This document shows, one piece after another, positions 9,176 to 17,669 of a DNA stretch of 64,000 nt (its first letter is position 1; each line of letters opens with the position of its first letter). This DNA comes from Streptomyces sp. LaPpAH-108 (lineage in GTDB: Bacteria > Actinomycetota > Actinomycetes > Streptomycetales > Streptomycetaceae): NCBI RefSeq assembly GCF_000373625.1, contig NZ_KB892000.1:89013-153012 (forward strand). The letters run 5' to 3'. Under the pieces are notes generated by a model. The model saw only the letters and a program-made list of their open reading frames with translations. It made no database searches and was not told the DNA's origin. A program made the position numbers and the translations under genes.

Positions 9176-11377
9176 ATGCCCCGCTTCAGCATCATCGTCC
9201 CCTCGCACGGGGTCTCGGGCCGGCTGTCCCAGGCCCTGGACTCGGTCCTCGCCCAGTCCTTCGACGACCTGGAGCTGATCCCGGTCTGCGACGACGCCGA
9301 GTCCCCGGCCGCCCAGGTCGCGGCCGAGTACGCCCGGCGCGATCCCCGGGTGCGCCCGGTGTACTCGCCGCCGTCGGCGGGGCTCAGCGGGGCCCGCAAC
9401 ACCGGGACGCGGGCGGCGCGCGGGGCGTACGTGCTGTTCCTGGACGGCGACGACCTGCTGCTGCCCGGTGCGCTCGCGGCGGCGGACGCCCGGCTGACCG
9501 AGACCGCCGGGGTGGACGTGCTGCACTGCGCGTACGAGCGCGTCCCCTGGTGGGAGGGCGATCCGGCCAACCCGGCGGCCCCGCTGCTGGCCAAGGCGCC
9601 GAAGGGGGCCTTCGACCCCGCGATGGTGCCCGAGCCGTTCGGCTCACGGCTGCCCGCCTGGAGCGCGGTGTACCGCCGGGTCTTCCTCACCGAGCACGAA
9701 CTCGCCTTCCCTGACGGGCACTTCACCGACCTCGGCTGGGCCGGACTGGTCGCGGTGGCCGCGCGCCGGGCCGCCGTGCTGCGCCGCCCGCTCATCAGGC
9801 ACCGCGCCCGCCGCCAGGGCAGCAGGCTGAACCTGCCGGGCGCCCACCAGCACACCCTGCTGGACCAGGTGGAGCTGGTGCTGACCCGGGCCGCCGGGGC
9901 CGGGCTGCCCGCCGCACGGCGGCGGGCACTGTTCGACCAGCTCTTCGCCGAGGTCCTGAAGACGGCCTCCCGTCCGCACCGGCTCCCCTCCGGACACCGG
10001 AGGTTCTTCCGCCGGGCCGCCCGCCTCTACCGCCGTCACCGCCCCGCCGGACACCGCTTCCCGGACGGCAGCCTCGGGGTGCAGCACCGGCTGCTGGCGG
10101 TGGGCGCGTACAGCGCGTTCCGGGCGCTGCGCGGCGCCAACCGCGCCGCCGCCGGAGTCCTCGCCCGGCTCCCCCGCCCCCGCATGGCGCGCACCCGGCT
10201 GCGCTACGCCCGCGCCCTGCGCCGTCCACTGGACCCCAACCTGGCGGTGTACTGCGCCTATTGGGGCCGGGGCTATGCCTGCAACCCGGCCGCGATCCAC
10301 GCCAAGGCCCGCGAACTCGCCCCGCACATCCGGTCGGTGTTCCTGGTGGAGGCGGGCCAGGAGCACACGCTGCCCAACGGCGTCGAGCACGCGGTGCTCG
10401 GCTCGCACCGCTCCTGGGAGCTGCTGGCCCGCGCCAAGTACCTGGTGAACAACGCCAACTTCGCCGAGGGAGTCGTCAAGCGCCCCGGCAGCGTCCACCT
10501 CCAGACCCAGCACGGCACCCCGCTGAAGACGATGGGCGTGGACCAGTCGACGTACCCGGTGGTGGCCTCGCGCTCGGGGAGCTTCACCAAGCTGCTCGGC
10601 CGGGTGGACCGCTGGGACTTCAACCTGTCCGCCAACCGGCACTCGACCCAGATGTGGGAGCGCGCCTTCCCGGGCTCCTACGAGCAGCTGGAGTACGGCT
10701 ATCCGCGCAACGACGTGTACTGCACGGCGACTTCGGAAGACGTGGCCCGTGTCCGCCGCGAGCTGGGCGTGCCCGAGGGCCGCACCGCCGTGCTGTACGC
10801 GCCGACCCACCGCGACTGGGCGGACGGCTTCGAAACCGGCCTGGATCTGGAGGAGTTCTGCCGCGCGGCCGGTGACGACGTGGTGGTGCTGCTGCGCGCC
10901 CACTACTTCTACGACCGTGGCACGGCCCGGAGTTCGGACCGGATCATCGACGTGACCGCGCACCGCTCCGCCGAGGACGTGTGCCTGGCGGCGGACGCGC
11001 TGATCACGGACTACTCCTCGATCATGTTCGACTACGCCAACCTGGACCGCCCGATCGTGATCTACGCCGACGACTGGGAGGTCTACCGCGAGACCCGGGG
11101 CGTCTACTTCGACCTGATGGCCGCCCCGCCGGGCCCGGTCGCCCGGACGCCCGAGGAGCTGGCCCGGATCTTCCGCGAGGGCACGTACGCGGGCCCGGAG
11201 TCCCGGGAGCTGCGGGCCGAATTCCGGGAGCGGTTCTGCCAGTTCGACGACGGGCGGGCCGCCGAGCGGGTCGTACGCCGGGTGCTGCTCGGGGAGCCGC
11301 CCGAGGCGCTTCCGCCGGTGGTGCCGCTCGCGGAGCGTGTCCCCGCCCCCGCCGCCGCGACCCTCGTGAGGAGCTGA
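9176..11377 (+). CDS. GT2 glycosyltransferase-CDP-glycerol:polyol transferase (TagF-like) fusion
   Basis: A 733-aa paralog of the upstream gene with both halves apparently functional. The GT-A domain has FLDGDDLLLPG near residue 90. The C-terminal domain (about 360-720) carries the CDP-glycerol glycerophosphotransferase signatures: TQHGTPLKTMG near 444, LYAPTHRDW near 540, and ITDYSSIMFDYANLDRPIV near 610. Such enzymes transfer a polyol phosphate from a CDP-activated donor to a growing cell-wall polymer at the inner face of the membrane. ATG 9176 is preceded by GAGAGAG. The stop lies 6 bases before the next start, so the two genes are co-transcribed. Confidence 0.92.
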   Translation: MPRFSIIVPSHGVSGRLSQALDSVLAQSFDDLELIPVCDDAESPAAQVAAEYARRDPRVRPVYSPPSAGLSGARNTGTRAARGAYVLFLDGDDLLLPGALAAADARLTETAGVDVLHCAYERVPWWEGDPANPAAPLLAKAPKGAFDPAMVPEPFGSRLPAWSAVYRRVFLTEHELAFPDGHFTDLGWAGLVAVAARRAAVLRRPLIRHRARRQGSRLNLPGAHQHTLLDQVELVLTRAAGAGLPAARRRALFDQLFAEVLKTASRPHRLPSGHRRFFRRAARLYRRHRPAGHRFPDGSLGVQHRLLAVGAYSAFRALRGANRAAAGVLARLPRPRMARTRLRYARALRRPLDPNLAVYCAYWGRGYACNPAAIHAKARELAPHIRSVFLVEAGQEHTLPNGVEHAVLGSHRSWELLARAKYLVNNANFAEGVVKRPGSVHLQTQHGTPLKTMGVDQSTYPVVASRSGSFTKLLGRVDRWDFNLSANRHSTQMWERAFPGSYEQLEYGYPRNDVYCTATSEDVARVRRELGVPEGRTAVLYAPTHRDWADGFETGLDLEEFCRAAGDDVVVLLRAHYFYDRGTARSSDRIIDVTAHRSAEDVCLAADALITDYSSIMFDYANLDRPIVIYADDWEVYRETRGVYFDLMAAPPGPVARTPEELARIFREGTYAGPESRELRAEFRERFCQFDDGRAAERVVRRVLLGEPPEALPPVVPLAERVPAPAAATLVRS

Positions 11378-11383
11378 CCCGCC

Positions 11384-13603
11384 GTGCCCCGCTTCAGTGT
11401 GATCGTGCCCTGCTTCAAGGTGCAGGGCTTCCTGCGCGCGTGTCTGGACTCGGTGCTCGGCCAGTCGTACGCCGACCTGGAGGTCATCGCCGTCGACGAC
11501 CGCTCCCCGGACGGCTGCGGCGCGATCCTGGACGAGTACGCCGCGCGCGACTCCCGCGTCACCGTGCTGCATCTGCCGGAGAACGTGGGCCTGGGCCGCG
11601 CCCGCAACGCCGGGATGCCGCACGCCACCGGCGACTACCTCCTCTTCCTGGACAGCGACGACACCCTGACCCCGGGCGCGCTCAAGGCCGTCGCGGACCG
11701 CCTGGACGAGACCGCGGACCCGGACGTGCTGGTCTTCGACTACGCGCGCACCTACTGGTGGGGCGGCACCCGGCGCAACGTCCTCGCCCATGTGCTGGCG
11801 GAGTCGGGGCCCGGCACCTTCACGGCGGCCGACCGGCCGGAGATCCTGGACCTGCTGATGGTGGTGTGGAACAAGGTCTACCGGCGCGACTTCGTGACCG
11901 AGCACGGCTTCGCCTTCCCGCCCGGCTACTACGAGGACACCCCCTGGACCTTCCCGGTGCTGCTGAGCGCCGGGCGGATCGCGGCCCTGGACCGGATCTG
12001 TGTGAACTACCGGCAGCGGCGGCAGGGCAACATCCTGTCCACCACGAGCCGCAAGCACTTCGACGTCCACGACCAGTACGAGCGGGTCTTCGCCTTCGTG
12101 GAGGCGCGTCCGGAGCTGTGGGTGTGGCGGCCGTATCTGCACCGCAAGATGGGCGAGCACTGCCTGGACATCCTCGCCAAGCCGGACCGGCTGCCGCCCG
12201 CCGACAAAGCGGAGTTCTTCCGGCGCACGGCCGAGCTGTTCCGCGCGCACCGGCCCGAGGGCGCCGAGGTGACGGGCGAGACGGCGGTACTGACCGGCGG
12301 CTACCGGGCGTATCTGGTGCGCCGTCAGGCGGCGCGGGCGGCCCGCGAGGCCCGGCGGCGGGCGGGGCGGCTGCGCGGGACGGCGTCCGCGCGGGCCCGG
12401 CGCGGCTGGACGGCGCTGCACGGGCTGCGCCCGCTCGACCCCGATCTGGTGGTCTACTCGGCGTCCTCGCACCGGGGGATGCGGGGCGACCCGGCGGCGG
12501 TGTACCGCGCGGCCGAGGTGATCGCGCCCCGGCTGCGCGGGGTGTGGGTGGTCCGGGACGAGGAGACGGCGGCGGGGCTGCCGGAGGGCACCGAGTACGT
12601 CGTCGTCGGCTCGCGGCGCTACGGCGAGGTCACCGCGCGCGCGACGTTCTTCGTCAACGACGTCAACTGGCCCGGTGATCTGGCCAAGCGGCCCGGCGCG
12701 GTGCACATCCACACCCACCAGTGCACCCCGCTGAAGTACCTGGGCGCCGATCTGCTGGACCGGCCGGGGGCGCGGCTCGGCTTCGACGTGCCGAGGATGC
12801 TGCGCCGGGCCGACCGCTGGGACCACAGCCTGGTCGCGAGCCGGTACGCGGAGCTGGTGTGGGAGCGGGCCTATCCCTGCCATTTCGCCTCGGCGCGCAC
12901 GGGCAGTCCGCGCAACGACGTGCTGGTGCGCTCGGGCGCGCTGCGCGGCGCGGACTTCCGGCTGCGGCACGGCATTCCCGAGGACCACACGGTGGTGCTG
13001 TACGCCCCGACCCGGCGCGACTACCAGCGCGGCGGTCATGTGGACCGTCCCGATCTGGCCCGGTTCGCGGCCGGTCTGGGGGCGGGGCACACGCTCGTGG
13101 TCCGGCTGCATCCGACGCTCGCGGCCGGTCCGGCGCGCGGGCTGGGGCTCGCGGAGCTGGCCCGGCGCGGGGTCGTGGTGGACGCCACCGACGAGCCGGA
13201 CACGGCGGAGGTGCTGCTCGCGGCGGACGCGCTGGTGACGGACTACTCGTCGATCATGTTCGACTACGCCACCCTGGACCGCCCGATCGTGCTGCTCGCG
13301 GACGACCATGCCACCTTCGCGGCGAGCCGGGGGACCTACTTCGACGTGACGGCGGAGCCGCCGGGGCACGTGGCGTACACGGAACGCGACCTGGTCCGGC
13401 TGTTCGCGTCCGGCTCGTGGCGGGACGCGGACGCGGCGGCGCTGCGGGCCGCCTTCCGGGCGCGGTTCTGCGCGTACGAGGACGGCCGGGCCGCCGAGCG
13501 CGTGGTGCGCACGCTGCTGCTCGGCGAGCCCATGCCGGACGCCCCGGCGGCGCGTGTCCCCCGTCCGGCGATGGGCGACGGGGTGCTCACGCCGTCGCCC
13601 TGA
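11384..13603 (+). CDS. GT2-CDP-glycerol transferase-like fusion, partly degenerate second domain
   Basis: Third paralog, 739 aa, GTG start with GAGGAG 10 bases upstream. The GT-A half is intact (FLDSDDTLTPG) and is closest to that of the gene at 6870, sharing DVLVFDYARTY and YYEDTPWTFPVLL. In the C-terminal half, VTDYSSIMFDYATLDRPIV near residue 618 is retained. The HGTPLK signature reads HQCTPLK near 444 and APTHRD reads APTRRD near 540, so both histidines expected for catalysis are changed. An altered or lost polyol-phosphate transfer activity is inferred. The gene ends 10 bases before the convergent ohr stop. Confidence 0.88.
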   Translation: MPRFSVIVPCFKVQGFLRACLDSVLGQSYADLEVIAVDDRSPDGCGAILDEYAARDSRVTVLHLPENVGLGRARNAGMPHATGDYLLFLDSDDTLTPGALKAVADRLDETADPDVLVFDYARTYWWGGTRRNVLAHVLAESGPGTFTAADRPEILDLLMVVWNKVYRRDFVTEHGFAFPPGYYEDTPWTFPVLLSAGRIAALDRICVNYRQRRQGNILSTTSRKHFDVHDQYERVFAFVEARPELWVWRPYLHRKMGEHCLDILAKPDRLPPADKAEFFRRTAELFRAHRPEGAEVTGETAVLTGGYRAYLVRRQAARAAREARRRAGRLRGTASARARRGWTALHGLRPLDPDLVVYSASSHRGMRGDPAAVYRAAEVIAPRLRGVWVVRDEETAAGLPEGTEYVVVGSRRYGEVTARATFFVNDVNWPGDLAKRPGAVHIHTHQCTPLKYLGADLLDRPGARLGFDVPRMLRRADRWDHSLVASRYAELVWERAYPCHFASARTGSPRNDVLVRSGALRGADFRLRHGIPEDHTVVLYAPTRRDYQRGGHVDRPDLARFAAGLGAGHTLVVRLHPTLAAGPARGLGLAELARRGVVVDATDEPDTAEVLLAADALVTDYSSIMFDYATLDRPIVLLADDHATFAASRGTYFDVTAEPPGHVAYTERDLVRLFASGSWRDADAAALRAAFRARFCAYEDGRAAERVVRTLLLGEPMPDAPAARVPRPAMGDGVLTPSP

Positions 13604-13613
13604 GGCCGGGGTT

Positions 13614-14026
13614 CACTCGATGACGAGGTCGACCTCGATGTTGCCGCGGGTGGCGTTGGAGTACGGGCACACCTGGTGGGCGGTCTCGACCAGCTTGCGC
13701 CCTGTCTCCTGGTCCACGGTGTCGGGCAGCTCGACGCGCAGCGTCACCTTCAGGCCGAAGCCGTCGCCCTGCTTGCCGATGCCGACCTCGGCGGTGACGG
13801 CGGCGTCGCTGACGTCCACCTTGGCCTGGCGGCCGACCAGGCCGAGCGCGCTGCCGAAGCAGGCCGCGTACCCGGCGGCGAAAAGCTGCTCCGGGTTGGT
13901 GCCCTGGCCGTTGCCGCCCATCTCCACCGGCATGGCCAGGGCGAGGTCGATGCGGCCGTCGGAGGAGACGGCGCGGCCCTCGCGGCCGTGGGTGGCGGTG
14001 GCGACGGCGGTGTAGAGCGCGTCCAT
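13614..14026 (-). CDS. ohr: Organic hydroperoxide resistance protein Ohr (OsmC family)
   Basis: Thiol peroxidase of 137 aa that reduces organic hydroperoxides in the cytoplasm using lipoylated or other dithiol donors. Both catalytic cysteines are present: Cys56 in YAACFGSA and Cys120 in HQVCPYSNATRGN. The GTNPEQLF motif with the conserved Glu is also there. ATG 14026 is chosen because GAGAGGG lies 9 bases upstream; the nearby ATG at 14035 would leave no spacing. It is divergent from the MarR-type regulator at 14146, with a palindromic operator between them. Confidence 0.96.
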
Positions 14027-14090
14027 GGGGACCATCCCTCTCAGGAGTCGGGTGCGGCGGTGTTCCACCGTTCTCATGACTTCGAGTAGA

Positions 14091-14111
14091 GCACGCAATT
14101 AAATTGTGCGC
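14091..14111. promoter_or_regulatory. OhrR operator palindrome between ohr and ohrR
   Basis: A 21-bp imperfect palindrome centred at 14101 has core CAATTAAATTG (14096-14106), with 8 of 10 arm positions symmetric. The core is the same as the AATT-rich palindrome known for Bacillus OhrR operators. A second inverted pair AACCAA/TTGGTT lies just downstream at about 14113-14135, in front of the regulator. The AT-rich core stands out in this GC-rich DNA. It probably controls both divergent genes. Confidence 0.75.
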
Positions 14112-14145
14112 AACCAAATGGCGCCTGCTTGGTTATCCTGGACGC

Positions 14146-14676
14146 ATGACCGCCTCGCCCACCCCGCCCGCAGGCACCGCCCCGAGCGTCGACACCGCCT
14201 CGTCCGCCGCCGAGGCCGACTGGCTCCGGCTCGACCGGCAGATCTGCTTCTCCCTGCACGCCGCGTCCCGCGCGTTCAACGGCGTCTACCGGGTCCTGCT
14301 GAAGGACCTCGGGCTCACCTATCCGCAGTACCTCGTGATGCTCGTGCTGTGGGAGCGCGGGGATCTGCCGGTCAAGGCGCTCGGGGAGCATCTGCGGCTC
14401 GACTCGGGCACGCTGTCCCCGCTGGTCAAGCGGCTGGAGTCGGCCGGTCTGGTGCGCCGGGAGCGCAGCGCGCTCGACGAGCGCTCGGTGCGGGTGCGGC
14501 TCACCGAGGAGGGCGTGGCGCTGCGCGAGCGGGCCCTGGAGGTGCCCCGCCGGATCGCGGCCGCGACCGGCGCCGACCCGGCGGAGATCGGCGAGCTGCG
14601 CGAGCGCCTGGACCGCCTCACCTCGGCGCTGGACGCGGCGGTACGGGACCTGGAGGCGTCCCCGGAACCCCGCTGA
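14146..14676 (+). CDS. ohrR: OhrR, MarR-family peroxide-sensing repressor
   Basis: A 176-aa MarR-type winged-helix protein. The N-terminal LDRQICFSLHAASRAF contains Cys34, at the position of the reactive cysteine that OhrR proteins oxidise with organic hydroperoxides. The DNA-binding part (KALGEHLRLDSGTLSPLVKRLE, then the wing with RSALDERSVRVRLT) is canonical. It is expected to repress ohr and itself until oxidised. ATG 14146 is chosen over upstream in-frame starts that would run into the operator. Its 3' end overlaps the convergent membrane gene by 59 bp. Confidence 0.94.
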   Translation: MTASPTPPAGTAPSVDTASSAAEADWLRLDRQICFSLHAASRAFNGVYRVLLKDLGLTYPQYLVMLVLWERGDLPVKALGEHLRLDSGTLSPLVKRLESAGLVRRERSALDERSVRVRLTEEGVALRERALEVPRRIAAATGADPAEIGELRERLDRLTSALDAAVRDLEASPEPR

Positions 14677-16282
14677 CCCCGGCCCGCCGGACGTACAGCC
14701 GTACGCTCGCGTCCGGGCTCAGGGTCTCCTCGACGGGCGTGAACTCCTCGGCCAGCAGGGCCATCTTGGCCCGCTCGGCGGCCCCGGCCGGGCTCCAGCG
14801 CCCCTCCATCAGATCCCGGTCGGCCACCACCCACACCCGGTCGAGCCGTGCCAGCCGGGCCCGCAGCAGCGCCGGGTCCGCCTCCCGGCCGTACAGCGTC
14901 CCGGAGGGGGCGACCGGCGACAGCAGGGCCACGTCCCGGACGCCCCGGAAGGCGTCCGGGTAGGCGAGGGCCGCGTTGCGCGCCTGCGCGGGCAGGAACA
15001 GCACCGGCTGTCCGGGCCGCACCGCGTGCTCCGCGACCCGGGCCACGGCGCCGAGGTCGTCCGGCCGGTTCGCGGGGTCGCGGTCGGCGCGCAGCAGCGG
15101 GAGCTGTCCCAGGTAGGCGAGGCCGAGCAGCGCGACGCCGAACGCGGCGGCGAGGGAGGGGAACCACCGGCCGCCGGTCGTCGGCAGACACCTGCGCACC
15201 ACCGCGTCCGCCCCCGCCGCCACCAGGAGCGGCGCCCCCGAGAGGGCGTAGAGCACATACCGGTCGACGTACAGCGGGGACAGCTGCGAGGCCAGCATCA
15301 GGGCGGCGGGCGGCACCACGGTCAGGGGCAGGCACAGCCGCGCGAGGGTCAGTCGCCCGCGGGGTGCGGCCAGGCCCGCGAGGCCGAGCAGGGCGAGCGG
15401 GAGGCAGGTCCAGTACAGCGGGTCGCTCTCGCCGAGGAAGGCGCGCAGCAGACCCTGGGCGGTGTCCCAGGTCGGCGGGCCGAGCCAGGCCAGCTGGGCC
15501 GACTGGGCGTGCGAGACCAGGGCCATCGGCAGCAGCGCGAGGACGACCGCGCCCGCCGCGCGCCCCCAGCCGCGCCACACCCGCCGGTCCGCGCGGGCCA
15601 GCGCCAGCGACACCGCGTGGGCGAGCAGCAGCAGGACGGCGAACTCGTGCAGCCAGCAGGTGAGTCCGAGCAGCAGGCCGTAGGAGCGCCAGGAGTTGGT
15701 GCGCACCGCGCGGGTCAGGAGCAGGGTGGCGCCGGTGGCCCCGGCGGCGACGAGGGCGTAGGAGCGGCCCTCCTGGGCGTAGTGCCCGGCCATCGGGGTG
15801 ATGGCGTACAGCAGTCCGGCCCACAGGCCCACGCGCGGGCCCGCGAGGCGGGTGCCGAGCGTGCCGACCAGGGCGGCGGTCACCGTCGCCGCGCACACCG
15901 AGGGCAGCCGCAGCAGGACCTCGTCGGGGCGGACGGCGAGGACGGCGTGCATGAGCAGGTAGTAGAGGCCGTGCACGGCGTCCACACTGTGCAGCAGCCG
16001 CCAGATGTCCGGCACCCCGCGCCGCGCGACCTGGAGGGTGACGGCCTCGTCCCGCCATGTCCCGCCCCGGTCCACGCCCCACAGTCCGAGCGCGAGCATC
16101 ACCGCCGCGGGCACCACCGCGGCCAGTGCCCCGCGCCCCGGTGCCCGGACGGTCGCCCGGTCCGCCGCCCGTACCGGTACGACTGCCGCTTCTCCCGCCG
16201 CGTCGAGCGGCTGCGGTTCCACAAGAGGCCCGACGTTCACCACGGCCCGATCTTTTGCGATGAGACAACCTTTTATGACCAT
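14618..16282 (-). CDS. GT-C type polyprenyl-linked sugar transferase, membrane protein
   Basis: Integral membrane protein of up to 554 aa resembling the ArnT/PMT-like GT-C family. After a first membrane segment comes DRGGTWRDEAVTLQVA, which carries the acidic residues expected in the first periplasmic loop. About ten further hydrophobic segments and a soluble C-terminal domain follow. Such enzymes move a sugar from a lipid carrier onto an acceptor outside the membrane. The start is uncertain: ATG 16282 has no clear ribosome site and a GTG at 16240 is an alternative. It overlaps the end of ohrR tail to tail and is divergent from the GT87-like gene at 16336. A role in the neighbouring glycopolymer genes is inferred from context. 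Confidence 0.82.
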   Translation of the reverse strand: MVIKGCLIAKDRAVVNVGPLVEPQPLDAAGEAAVVPVRAADRATVRAPGRGALAAVVPAAVMLALGLWGVDRGGTWRDEAVTLQVARRGVPDIWRLLHSVDAVHGLYYLLMHAVLAVRPDEVLLRLPSVCAATVTAALVGTLGTRLAGPRVGLWAGLLYAITPMAGHYAQEGRSYALVAAGATGATLLLTRAVRTNSWRSYGLLLGLTCWLHEFAVLLLLAHAVSLALARADRRVWRGWGRAAGAVVLALLPMALVSHAQSAQLAWLGPPTWDTAQGLLRAFLGESDPLYWTCLPLALLGLAGLAAPRGRLTLARLCLPLTVVPPAALMLASQLSPLYVDRYVLYALSGAPLLVAAGADAVVRRCLPTTGGRWFPSLAAAFGVALLGLAYLGQLPLLRADRDPANRPDDLGAVARVAEHAVRPGQPVLFLPAQARNAALAYPDAFRGVRDVALLSPVAPSGTLYGREADPALLRARLARLDRVWVVADRDLMEGRWSPAGAAERAKMALLAEEFTPVEETLSPDASVRLYVRRAGVSGVPGTPPGPVPPRPAPR

Positions 16283-16335
16283 TGACGGCGTATCGGCGTG
16301 GATACACCATCCACCCGGATTACGCTCCCCCCTCG

Positions 16336-17634
16336 ATGAAGCGCCTTGGTGTCACCCCCGGACCGGTCCTCGCCCTCACCGCCGCGTGGCTCGCCACCCG
16401 CGCCCTGATGCTGTGGCTGCTGGCCCACTCCGCCGCGCCCCTGCTGGGCGGGGGCTCGGTGACGCGTGAGGTGTCGCGGCTGTACTTCCACTGGTACGGC
16501 GTGCTGTCCAACGGCGCGTTCCCCACCCAGGACACGATGTGGCAGTACCCGCCGGGCGCCGGACCGGTGCTGCTGGCCCCCGGCGCGCTGCCCGGACTCG
16601 ACTACCTCCAGGGGTTCGTGACCCTGGTGCTCCTCACGGACGCGCTGATCACGGCGCTGCTCGTGGCCGCCGCCCGGCGGCCAGGGCGGAGCCTGAAGGG
16701 CGCGGCCCTGTGGACCGGCGGGCTGCCGCTGCTGCTGCACATCCCGCTCGCCCGCTACGACGTCCAGGTCACCGCGCTCGCCGTGCTCTGTCTGCTGACG
16801 CTGGGCCGCTCCCCGCGCCTGGGCGGGGTGTTCGGGGCGCTGGGCGCGCTGGTGAAGGTGTGGCCCGCGCTCGCGCTGCTCGGTGTGCCGAGGGGCCGGG
16901 CCACCCGGACGGCGTGGGCCTGGTCGCTGGGCGCCGGGTGCGCGGCCCTCGCCCTGCTCGCGGTGCTCTTCAGCGACCCGCTCTCCTTCCTGGGCGAACA
17001 GAGCGGCCGGGGCGTGCAGATCGAGTCGCTGGGCGGCACCCTCCTCAACCTGGCCCGGCACGCGGGCTGGCCCGGCCTGGTCCGCTACCAGTACGGCGCG
17101 ACGGAGCTGGTCGGCCCCGGGGTGCGCGCGGTCGCCGGGATCTCGCTGGCGCTCACGGCGGCCGTGTTCGCCCTGCTGGTGCTGTGGCGGCTGCGGGCCC
17201 GGCGCTGGAACCCGGCCACGCCGTACGACACCGCGCTCACGGCCGTGCTGCTGTTCACCGTGACCAGCCGGGTGATCAGCCCGCAGTATCTGGTCTGGCT
17301 GCTCGGTCTGGCCGCCGTGTGTCTGACCTCCCGGCACACCTCCCAGCGCCCGGTGGCCGTGCTGGTCCTCGCGGCGACCGCGCTCAGCAGCCTGGTCTTC
17401 CCGGTGTGCTACGGCGAGGTGACCGGCGGCAGCTGGGCCGGCGGTCTGCTGGCGCTGGCCCGCATCGGGCTGCTGGTGGCCGCGGCGGCGTGGTCCTTCG
17501 TGCGGCTGTGGCGATCCACGCGCCCGGCGCCGGGGCCGTCCACGCCGGTGCCCACCCCCGCGACGGCGGCCTCCCCGGCGGAACCGCGCGCCGATTCCGA
17601 CCGTCTTCCGGAACGACCACTGAGTATCTCTTAA
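16336..17634 (+). CDS. GT87-like mannosyltransferase, membrane protein
   Basis: About 432 aa with roughly ten hydrophobic segments. The loop VSRLYFHWYGVLSNG followed by WQYPPGAGPV is typical of the GT87 (DUF2029) family of polyprenyl-phosphate-mannose-dependent transferases, known in actinobacteria for mannolipid and lipoarabinomannan synthesis. ATG 16336 (MKRLGVTPGPVLALT) directly precedes the first membrane segment and is preferred to a TTG at 16282. It lies in tandem with the GT2 gene at 17670. The acceptor is unknown; a link to cell-envelope glycan assembly is inferred from the neighbourhood. Confidence 0.85.
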   Translation: MKRLGVTPGPVLALTAAWLATRALMLWLLAHSAAPLLGGGSVTREVSRLYFHWYGVLSNGAFPTQDTMWQYPPGAGPVLLAPGALPGLDYLQGFVTLVLLTDALITALLVAAARRPGRSLKGAALWTGGLPLLLHIPLARYDVQVTALAVLCLLTLGRSPRLGGVFGALGALVKVWPALALLGVPRGRATRTAWAWSLGAGCAALALLAVLFSDPLSFLGEQSGRGVQIESLGGTLLNLARHAGWPGLVRYQYGATELVGPGVRAVAGISLALTAAVFALLVLWRLRARRWNPATPYDTALTAVLLFTVTSRVISPQYLVWLLGLAAVCLTSRHTSQRPVAVLVLAATALSSLVFPVCYGEVTGGSWAGGLLALARIGLLVAAAAWSFVRLWRSTRPAPGPSTPVPTPATAASPAEPRADSDRLPERPLSIS

Positions 17635-17669
17635 CAGGGTATTACCGAATATTCCTACGCTCCCGGCTC

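Noticed and set aside
9644..13369. 1241-codon open frame on the minus strand
   Set aside because: Antisense to two TagF-like genes whose motifs are clear; the translation is His/Arg/Gly/Val-rich and lacks similarity to any family.
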